Shown: one piece after another, positions 8,714 to 15,234 of the stretch
Layout of the letters: each line of letters begins with the position of its first letter
How positions within the stretch are numbered: position 1 is the stretch's first letter
NCBI GenBank assembly: GCA_937981985.1
Contig: CALJNB010000065.1
Coordinates: forward strand, 1 to 36,769
Length of the DNA stretch: 36,769 bases
Direction: 5' to 3'
Origin: an uncultured bacterium
Lineage (GTDB): Bacteria > Myxococcota_A > Bradymonadia > Bradymonadales > Bradymonadaceae
Notes under the pieces: generated by a model
What the model saw: the letters and a program-made list of their open reading frames with translations, nothing else
Database searches by the model: none
What the model was told of the DNA's origin: nothing
Made by a program: the position numbers and the translations under genes

Positions 8714-10020
8714 TCGTTTTGTCCTGTGAAAACGCGTTCAAAAACGCGGTCAATAAATTGAAGATTTTTCTTTAAATCAAAACATGCGCGTACTGCTTGT
8801 TCCCCGAGTGCCGAACGAATCTCTTCATCAGCTAGAACTGCCTCCTCGAATTTCGCGTTTGGCGTTTCCCAACATTGCATGGAAACTTTTTGAACGGCTC
8901 GGTAAGCTTGGTCGCGCGACCAACCCGCGCGAATTAACGAGACCAGAACCGATTGACTGAAAACCAGCCCCTTGGTGAGATCCAAATTTTGCTTCATACG
9001 TTCTGGGTACACCACCAAGTTACTAATGACATTTACCATGCGATGTATCGCAAAATCTAATAACGTTGTCGCATCTGGCGCAATAACTCTTTCGACGGAC
9101 GAATGGCTAATATCACGTTCGTGCCAAAGTGCGATGTTCTCCATTGCAGGCAACGCCATTGAACGAATAACGCGCGCAAGACCCGACACGTTCTCGCTAA
9201 GAACCGGGTTTCTTTTGTGCGGCATCGCCGAAGAGCCTTTTTGTCCGACGTGAAATTTTTCCTCAGCTTCCAAAACTTCTGTCCGTTGGAGGTGACGAAC
9301 CTCGATGGCAAACTTTTCGAGCGAACTTGCTATCAACGCAAGAGTTGAGAAAAACTCAGCATGTCGATCGCGCTGAATGACCTGATTTGAAGCGGACGCA
9401 ATGGCGACACCTAACTTGTGACAAACATAAGCTTCAATATCCGGGGTAATGTTGGAAAAACTACCCACCGGTCCCGAAATTTTGCCCACAGCGATCGAAG
9501 TTCTGGCCCGTTCTAAACGTTGAATTTGGCGGGATATTTCATCATACCAAATTGCAAGTTTATGACCAAAGGTTGTTGGTTCCGCATGAATCCCGTGAGA
9601 CCGGCCCACCATCACCGTATGCCTGTGTTCGTAGGCTCTCTTTTTTATCGCCTCGTTTAGAGTCGCGAGTCCGGAAAGAAGGAGATCGGCCGCTTCGGCT
9701 AGCTGCAACCCAAAGCCTGTATCTAAGACGTCAGAACTGGTCATGCCGAGATGGACCCAACGACCGTCTTCGGTTCCGACTTGTTCTTCGATCATTTGAA
9801 CAAAAGCTGCGACATCGTGACGGGTTACCTCCTCAATTTCTTTGACCCTCTGGACGTCAACTTTCGCAGATTGTCTTATCCTTTGGGCAACGCCCTTAGG
9901 TGCGACATCCGCGCGCTCCCAACCTTCAACTGCTAGTAATTCAATCTCTAACCACAATTCCAGTCGTCGCGTTTCGCGCCAGACTGAATCCATTTCGGGG
10001 CGAAGATAACGCGATAACAT
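8710..10020 (-). CDS. purB: Adenylosuccinate lyase
   Basis: The enzyme removes fumarate from SAICAR and from adenylosuccinate, so it serves both IMP formation and AMP synthesis. The length (436 residues), the N-terminal MLSRYLRPEM, the HLGMTSSDVLDTG segment, the catalytic-region motif VGRSHGIHAEPTTFG, and the fumarase/ASL superfamily signature GSSAMPHKRNP with the mobile-loop serines all match. The start is an ATG at 10020 with a purine-rich AGAGAG just upstream; the kinase gene ends only 9 bases earlier, so the two are very probably on one transcript. The stop overlaps the purC start. Confidence 0.96.
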   Translation of the reverse strand: MLSRYLRPEMDSVWRETRRLELWLEIELLAVEGWERADVAPKGVAQRIRQSAKVDVQRVKEIEEVTRHDVAAFVQMIEEQVGTEDGRWVHLGMTSSDVLDTGFGLQLAEAADLLLSGLATLNEAIKKRAYEHRHTVMVGRSHGIHAEPTTFGHKLAIWYDEISRQIQRLERARTSIAVGKISGPVGSFSNITPDIEAYVCHKLGVAIASASNQVIQRDRHAEFFSTLALIASSLEKFAIEVRHLQRTEVLEAEEKFHVGQKGSSAMPHKRNPVLSENVSGLARVIRSMALPAMENIALWHERDISHSSVERVIAPDATTLLDFAIHRMVNVISNLVVYPERMKQNLDLTKGLVFSQSVLVSLIRAGWSRDQAYRAVQKVSMQCWETPNAKFEEAVLADEEIRSALGEQAVRACFDLKKNLQFIDRVFERVFTGQNE

Positions 10021-10029
10021 AGGCTCTCT

Positions 10030-12111
10030 CTATTCGGGGTCAGCGCAACAACGGAAACCAATGTATCCTGCTGAGCTTCCAGGGGATTTCGAAGACGAAT
10101 AACGACATGATGCGACAGACTCATCGCTTTCATAACCACCGCCAACTATTTTTTGTTCTGCTGTCCATTCGTGAACATTTCCAACAAGGTCGTATACGCC
10201 TGCGTTCTTACACTCTCGAAACGATCCACTTCTTGCTACCCCACGGTCAAATCCATCCTCATCGACACTATTACATTTATTAGCGTCGAAGGTTTTGCCA
10301 TAAGGGTAAGTAGAACCACAAGCTGAACGCCACTCTTTGCTTTTACATAATCGCTGGTTTCTTGCCTCACAAGATTTTTTCGCAGCAAACCAGCTCACAT
10401 TTGTTTTGGGTTTGGACCCAGCGCCGGGGAATTCGTAACGGGCGATACAATAATTCCCCCATTTACGTTTCTTTAGTTTGAGACCGTTTGGGCATTGGGT
10501 ACCTTTGGAGACTTCACCCAAAAGTTTCCCGTTTGCGCCTATCGTTTTCGTATCGCTTTGGGCATCTAGTGGAGGCGTCGTTTCTTTGGAAACTTCTTTG
10601 GTTTTACCGTTGTCGGTTATGCCTGTAGTTGTCGTTGAAAGGTTTGGCGCATCGACGTTTTTTTTCGCGACGGGGGCATCAGGGACAATCGTTGGATCAG
10701 TCGTTTTCACGACGTTTTTTTCTTCCGATTTGGATAGTTCAGTTTTGGGTACTTTTAACTCAACATCGTTATCGTTGCCGCCCAACTCTATAGGATCATC
10801 AACTATTGTTCCGAAATATAGCGCGACCAATCCGACGACAACTAAAAGGCCGAACATGAGTGCGAATGGAAAGTTATTGTCGTCATCTCCTTTCTTGGCT
10901 CTGCCTGACGGAATATTGCTGGTTTGGGCAACCGCCGGAACAGGGGCGACGATGGCTGTTTCGGTTTTTACTGGTGCAACCGGGTGGGGCCCCGCATTAG
11001 GTCTGCCAGGACTCGTTTTCTTCCTTCTGACTTCTTTGGTTAAAATATGATTCTGAATTTCGGTTTCAATTTTGCGATTATATTCGGTTGTTTCCGCATC
11101 ACCGACTAAGGGTAAGTCGTCAGACGATACCGCAATCATATTTTGGGATGAGTTGATATCTACGGGTGAAGGTGGCGGTACCACTCTCAGATCCATTATT
11201 CTGGTTTTGAAGGCTTCACGAAGCTCTCCGATATCTGCGAAGCGGTTCTCCGGATTTCGGTCAGTCGCTTTTTTAAGAATGTAATCAACCGCCGCAGAGA
11301 TACCTGTGGGCAGAATCTTCCCTTCTTCGTAATCACTGCCAAGTAGCATCTCTGCGATGATCAGACCAAGGCTATAAACATCGGCTGAAGCGCGCTTTTC
11401 GGTTTTTAAATCTTCGTATTCCGGAGCAAGATAGGGACTGTTACTTAGGCAGGATTTGAAATTTTCGGCCGAAAAAACATGCGAAATAAAAGTGTCGGTA
11501 ATCTTTAACGTGTCAGGCAAAAAGACGATATTCTCCGGCTTTAAATCTCCGTGCAGCTTATCGGGTTGAGTGTCGACCGCATCCTGAACTTGAGACAAGA
11601 CTGCATCGAGTTCAGAGATTTCGAATTTCTCATTTTTCTTTATGCGTAGTGAGATAACTTTTCGAAGACTGAGACCTTCAAGTAGTTGAGACGCGACCCA
11701 CGGGTGTTCTTTGTGCACGCCGCTGGCGTGGATGCGCACCAATTTTTCATGTGTCTCTTTACGAATAGAGTCCATACCACGAAGAAATGCATCTTGATCA
11801 TGTGGAGTTTTGATAAGGTCTCTTTTAAAAAGTTTGAGCGCAATATCACTTCCAATCACTTCGTCGAATGCGCGATAAACCTCTCCGAACGGCCCCTTAC
11901 CGATCATTTCTCCAAGTTTATAACGGTCGGCAATGGTCTCCCCGGGCGGGAAAATTTGCTGGTCGATACGAATCGCCTTCATCTCTTGGGAAATTCGAAG
12001 ACCTCTAGAAGTGGATAATTCCAACTTCTTTTCCACTTTCAATGCGACTCCGCAATTCGTACATTTTGAAGTCTCCCCGCTAACCTTGGTACCACATTGA
12101 AAACAAAGCAT
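10030..12111 (-). CDS. Transmembrane Ser/Thr protein kinase with zinc ribbon and FGE-sulfatase-fold sensor domain
   Basis: Starting at the ATG at 12111 the product has 693 residues. The N-terminus is a zinc ribbon (Cys3, Cys6, Cys17, Cys20). The kinase domain spans about 64-305 with the GKGPFGEV loop (71-78), Lys93, a C-helix Glu near 119, HGDLKPEN (187-194) and APE (229-231). HRD is replaced by HGD, making it a non-RD kinase, and DFG is replaced by DTF at 206-208. A Pro/Lys-rich linker leads to one membrane segment (about 414-437), a Thr/Lys-rich stretch, and a C-terminal formylglycine-generating-enzyme/SUMF1-like domain (about 535-690) with NVSWFAAKKSCEA, GVYDLVGNVHEWT, VGGGYE and IGFRCC. 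The fold is usually non-enzymatic in such kinases. The kinase domain is expected in the cytoplasm and the FGE-fold domain outside. It stands 9 bases upstream of purB. Targets are unknown. Confidence 0.85.
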   Translation of the reverse strand: MLCFQCGTKVSGETSKCTNCGVALKVEKKLELSTSRGLRISQEMKAIRIDQQIFPPGETIADRYKLGEMIGKGPFGEVYRAFDEVIGSDIALKLFKRDLIKTPHDQDAFLRGMDSIRKETHEKLVRIHASGVHKEHPWVASQLLEGLSLRKVISLRIKKNEKFEISELDAVLSQVQDAVDTQPDKLHGDLKPENIVFLPDTLKITDTFISHVFSAENFKSCLSNSPYLAPEYEDLKTEKRASADVYSLGLIIAEMLLGSDYEEGKILPTGISAAVDYILKKATDRNPENRFADIGELREAFKTRIMDLRVVPPPSPVDINSSQNMIAVSSDDLPLVGDAETTEYNRKIETEIQNHILTKEVRRKKTSPGRPNAGPHPVAPVKTETAIVAPVPAVAQTSNIPSGRAKKGDDDNNFPFALMFGLLVVVGLVALYFGTIVDDPIELGGNDNDVELKVPKTELSKSEEKNVVKTTDPTIVPDAPVAKKNVDAPNLSTTTTGITDNGKTKEVSKETTPPLDAQSDTKTIGANGKLLGEVSKGTQCPNGLKLKKRKWGNYCIARYEFPGAGSKPKTNVSWFAAKKSCEARNQRLCKSKEWRSACGSTYPYGKTFDANKCNSVDEDGFDRGVARSGSFRECKNAGVYDLVGNVHEWTAEQKIVGGGYESDESVASCRYSSSKSPGSSAGYIGFRCCADPE

Positions 12112-12115
12112 CCGA

Positions 12116-12277
12116 CTATCCGATAAAGGCCGCAAGTTTGGTTATCAGATCAAGGAAAAGAGCGCAACCAACAGAGGCGCTGAAGTCGAATTCAAACGGC
12201 AACATTAACAAACCGGTGAGAACGCGTGCAGCGGATAAAATGAGTACCCAGGAGCACCCTGTTTTCGTTAAATTCAC
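12116..12277 (-). CDS. Possible small hydrophobic protein (53 aa) leading the kinase-pur operon
   Basis: An open frame beginning with GTG at 12277 encodes 53 residues, strongly hydrophobic, with segments such as WVLILSAARVLTGLLMLP and CALFLDLITKLAAFIG that could form one or two membrane helices. A purine-rich AGAGGGAAG lies about 10 bases upstream. The stop is only 4 bases before the kinase ATG, the spacing expected of a real cotranscribed gene. I recognise no family. Against it, it sits in the divergent promoter region between the kinase and the HiPIP gene, uses GTG, and longer in-frame starts exist up to 12349. It may instead be a non-coding leader. Confidence 0.45.
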   Translation of the reverse strand: MNLTKTGCSWVLILSAARVLTGLLMLPFEFDFSASVGCALFLDLITKLAAFIG

Positions 12278-12358
12278 ATTATTTTCTTCCCTCTTCGCGA
12301 CCTTTTCATTAATTATAAGGCCCAACTTAGGGAACAGTGTAATACCCAAGGAAAGAGC

Positions 12359-12694
12359 ATGAAAATCACAAGAAGAAAATTCATTGGAAATATCGCATTA
12401 GGCGGCGCTGCCGTTGCAACGTTTTCCCTCGTCGCCTGTAAAGGTGGCAAAGGAACTGCGACTACTCCTGAAAAGAAAACCGAAGCACTCGCATGCGACG
12501 ACGTTTCCAAATTGACCGAAGCAGAAAAGAAAACGCGGACAGCTTTGAAATATGTCGAATCCACATCTGACGGGAAAACTTGCGAGAGTTGCACTCTTTA
12601 CGTGGATAACGGAAGTGGATGCGGTGGATGTAAAATTATGAAAGGTTCAGTCCATCCCAAAGGTAGTTGCGCGAGCTACTCCAAGAAAGCTTAA
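12359..12694 (+). CDS. High-potential iron-sulfur protein (HiPIP), Tat-exported
   Basis: The 111-residue product starts with a twin-arginine signal (TRRKFIGN, then a hydrophobic run) and ends in the HiPIP cluster-binding region. Ligands are CESC (Cys75, Cys78), GGCK (Cys91) and GSCASY (Cys104), an arrangement C-x2-C-x12-C-x12-C close to the family pattern for one [4Fe-4S] cluster cycling between +2 and +3. HiPIPs are periplasmic one-electron carriers to reaction centres or terminal oxidases. The signal also contains a lipobox-like SLVAC (Cys27), so the protein may be a Tat-exported lipoprotein; that is inference. Two extra cysteines (46 and 88) are present. AAGGAAAGAGC precedes the ATG. The gene converges on the ParA gene with a short stop-codon overlap. 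Confidence 0.88.
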   Translation: MKITRRKFIGNIALGGAAVATFSLVACKGGKGTATTPEKKTEALACDDVSKLTEAEKKTRTALKYVESTSDGKTCESCTLYVDNGSGCGGCKIMKGSVHPKGSCASYSKKA

Positions 12695-13728
12695 ACGTTA
12701 GAACGTTGTTTCTCTACCCAATTGACCAGTTTTCGGTAATCGACCGACCCTCTGCTGTGCAATGCAAATTCGAAAATCGTTTTATTTTCTGCCGGCGCTT
12801 CTTTTAGGGCCGTGTTTACTCTGACAGCGGGAAGTACTTTCGATTGAAAATGCCCCTTCAGCGTACGAATCGCCTGGTCACTTATTCGATTTCGCATATC
12901 GTAAAAAGTGGGTAAAATCCCCAAAACCTCAATCGGATGCATGAGCTGACTATTTACCTTCTTCAGCGTACGCATCACCTGTTTCACACCAACAAGACTT
13001 AAATAATCACAGGCTACTGGAATCACCAAATAGTCCGCAAAGGTAAGAGCGTTGGTATTCATTAAAGACATTGATGGTCCGCAATCTAGGAGAACAAAAT
13101 CGTATTGTTCCAGGTCCATTAACGATTCGCGCATCATTGTATCTCGTCCGTGATCCATTCTTGCTAAGAAAATTTCCGCTGCTGCAAGCGTTTCGTCTCC
13201 GATCACGATATCCAAGTTGGGTCGAGATGAAACCGCTACCTCTGCGAGTTTTTGCTTTTCGATCATGAGGTGATACAAGGTTTTATTACCCTCAGTTCCC
13301 AAACTTATTCCGACGTGTCCCTGAGTATCAACATCGATAACCAAAACCCGGTTCCCCTGCTGAGCCAATCCCGCAGCTAAAGAAACAGTGGTTGTCGTTT
13401 TTCCGGTACCGCCCTTCTGATTAAGGACTGCAATTTTCATCGGGCCTTTCTTTTGAGACTTCCTGAAATCGGTGACGTGAGGGTTCCTACACTGCATGCT
13501 GCAGAACATAGTTACTTTCGTTCCTTGTTCCAAACGTTGGTAGGCGTATTTCAGTTCAAATGCCTTTTCGCAAACGCTACAAGTTCGCTTACCGGAGTCT
13601 TTTCGTTCTTCGCTACGACACGCTTCTTCGCAATAATATTTAACTCCCGTTTTTGAGGTCTCAATTTGCCATCGAAATTTGACGAGAAATTGATTATTAC
13701 ACGTAGAACACGTTTTTAAAGCTGACAT
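12691..13728 (-). CDS. ParA/Soj-family ATPase with duplicated N-terminal zinc-finger-like domain
   Basis: From the ATG at 13728 the protein has 345 residues. The C-terminal part (about 97-345) is a ParA/MinD-type ATPase with deviant Walker A KGGTGKTTTT (105-114), DVDTQGH (A' region), VLLDCGPS (Walker B) and typical ParA ending. Upstream are two copies of a module of about 43 residues: Cys7, Cys10, Cys33, Cys37 and Cys50, Cys53, Cys76, Cys80, each C-x2-C-x22-C-x3-C, preceded by Lys-Thr or Arg-Thr and containing aromatic residues at similar places. These probably bind zinc. ParA ATPases position chromosomes, plasmids or protein assemblies by nucleotide-dependent dimerisation on DNA. No parB gene or parS-like repeat cluster is visible nearby. 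It is the last gene of a unit with the 397-residue and 54-residue proteins, 37 bases after the former. The cargo is unknown. An internal Met97 could be an alternative start. Confidence 0.85.
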   Translation of the reverse strand: MSALKTCSTCNNQFLVKFRWQIETSKTGVKYYCEEACRSEERKDSGKRTCSVCEKAFELKYAYQRLEQGTKVTMFCSMQCRNPHVTDFRKSQKKGPMKIAVLNQKGGTGKTTTTVSLAAGLAQQGNRVLVIDVDTQGHVGISLGTEGNKTLYHLMIEKQKLAEVAVSSRPNLDIVIGDETLAAAEIFLARMDHGRDTMMRESLMDLEQYDFVLLDCGPSMSLMNTNALTFADYLVIPVACDYLSLVGVKQVMRTLKKVNSQLMHPIEVLGILPTFYDMRNRISDQAIRTLKGHFQSKVLPAVRVNTALKEAPAENKTIFEFALHSRGSVDYRKLVNWVEKQRSNV

Positions 13729-13765
13729 ATATCTAGTTGAACATAGGAAGAGATTGTTGCAAGTT

Positions 13766-14959
13766 TTAAGCTGCGCTAAATGCGCCTGGCTCTGAGAGGA
13801 ATACCTTTCCTCCAGCACCTTCTATTACGGTTTTGAAGGTCTGTCCGCGCTCCCGATTCACTCCCCAGGCTAGCGTGGTCGGCGCGTTTTCAATCAATTC
13901 AAGCGCCTCGTGATATTCAATCGAAAGTAAAATGCTCAGAACTTGTCCCATATTTTTGTCGGAGTAGCCCGGATGACGTAGGACCACATCTACTAAGGCC
14001 GTTGTAGCATCGCGTCCGCGAAGCCGTTGGTCTTCGAAATCACCTTTTTGAAGTTTATTTCTTGCCGCGCTTGACCGCATATCTAACGAAACATCGTCAT
14101 CTTCTGGATCCGATTCAAAGCGCAAGGTGGTACTCGGTTGTTCGGCCTCTCGCGCGTCTACTTTTTGGGAGTCAGAAACGCCCAGAAAGACGAGAGGATC
14201 AATACCCGCATCGGAGAGGTCATTGAGGCGTTGAAGGTATTCGCGGACCTCCTCACCGACGCTATCGACATCAGATTCGACTTCGCACAAGATATGCAAA
14301 CGGTGCGAATATCCGTTAAAACCGTCAGCGATCCTTCCCTCGCCAAGGACCGGAACGAGATCAAATTTCGCTCGTAAGTTCCGGATCATCACTTCGCCAA
14401 AGCGCTCGAACTTATTTGCATTCATTTCAGGCGAGACTCCAACTAGAAGATCAATATGCTTTTCCAAAACCAGTTGAAACCCAAAACTGTCGGAGCAGCT
14501 TTGAACGTCTTTTGAATCCGCTTTCCCACCGATGACCTCAAAATCCCCGCCTTCCGCGCTATCTCCTGCTACACAAAATTCATCAGCTTCACCGATAAAG
14601 GTTTTGAAGCGCTTCTCAATATCATCACTAAGAAGAACGTTTGCCAACGCCTCGATTTTGGAAAATGCTGCTAGGGCGAACTCTTCGGAGGTCAAGTTCG
14701 ACCTGAAAAAACCAGAATCTTGAGACCAAACGTCCTCGACCTGATTGAGAGCTTTAATCATTTCATTGGGCTCGATATTTGGATGCGCTGCTTGGACGAC
14801 CAGCTCAGCATCTGTGGCTAAGGTTCGAACGAAACCTGATGCACCAAATTTCGAAAAGATTTCGTACCATTGTGATTCTTTTGAGAAGCTATCGTTTGGG
14901 GGCTCACTTTCCGTCGGCTCCCAGCCAACTTTGCTTAGTACTGATTTAAGATCGATCAC
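13766..14959 (-). CDS. Uncharacterised protein with bL12 C-terminal-domain-like end
   Basis: The 397-residue soluble protein begins with GTG at 14959, overlapping the stop of the preceding small gene as GTGA. I recognise no family for most of it. The N-terminal half is alpha-rich and acidic (a helical region to about residue 125). A middle domain (about 155-255) has SFGFQLVLEKHIDLLVGV and RNLRAKFDLVPVLGEGR, suggesting an alpha/beta fold. There follows a charged, low-complexity linker (ESDPEDDDVSLDM). The C-terminal ~45 residues, EALELIENAPTTLAWGV then FKTVIEGAGGKVFL, follow the ribosomal bL12 C-terminal domain pattern (EAKxLVExAP, GV, KKxLExAGAxVEL). That fold is a protein-protein docking module. 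A scaffold or adaptor for the ParA ATPase downstream is a reasonable inference. There is no signal peptide or membrane segment. Confidence 0.75.
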   Translation of the reverse strand: MIDLKSVLSKVGWEPTESEPPNDSFSKESQWYEIFSKFGASGFVRTLATDAELVVQAAHPNIEPNEMIKALNQVEDVWSQDSGFFRSNLTSEEFALAAFSKIEALANVLLSDDIEKRFKTFIGEADEFCVAGDSAEGGDFEVIGGKADSKDVQSCSDSFGFQLVLEKHIDLLVGVSPEMNANKFERFGEVMIRNLRAKFDLVPVLGEGRIADGFNGYSHRLHILCEVESDVDSVGEEVREYLQRLNDLSDAGIDPLVFLGVSDSQKVDAREAEQPSTTLRFESDPEDDDVSLDMRSSAARNKLQKGDFEDQRLRGRDATTALVDVVLRHPGYSDKNMGQVLSILLSIEYHEALELIENAPTTLAWGVNRERGQTFKTVIEGAGGKVFLSEPGAFSAA

Positions 14960-15120
14960 TCTTCTTCCTTTGCATGGTAGGATTCCAGTTTTGACTCTCT
15001 ATCCAAAAGATCATCCAAGTCGAAGATAAAATTGAGTTGTATGGGATAAAAGTCTTTAAACGTTAAAGACGCGTCTGGTTGGCCTTTCGATGATTCAGGG
15101 TCTTTTTTAAGCTTTTCCAC
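14956..15120 (-). CDS. Small acidic protein (54 aa), first gene of the ParA unit
   Basis: This short open frame starts with GTG at 15120, preceded by AGGA about 8 bases upstream, and ends in a TGA that overlaps the GTG of the 397-residue gene (GTGA). The product opens with a Lys/Glu/Ser-rich segment, has a hydrophobic amphipathic core (FKDFYPIQLNFIFDLDDLLD) and ends in a charged tail rich in Glu. The reading frame, Shine-Dalgarno and overlap together support a real gene. I recognise no family. It could be a regulatory or docking peptide for its neighbours, by position only. Confidence 0.6.
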   Translation of the reverse strand: MEKLKKDPESSKGQPDASLTFKDFYPIQLNFIFDLDDLLDRESKLESYHAKEEE

Positions 15121-15234
15121 AGGCGAATCCTATTAGAATTATAGGAACACCATAGCATGGGATGGGTCTATTTTAACAGCGTTCATTGAGGCTTAAATTA
15201 GGTGAGAGCTTTGTATAAGTTGGAAAAACTAACT

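Noticed and set aside
15195..15232. Weak hairpin (AAGTTGG/CTAACTT) after the metalloprotease stop
   Set aside because: The stem is short with a wobble and no T-run follows on the minus strand, so I do not call it a terminator.
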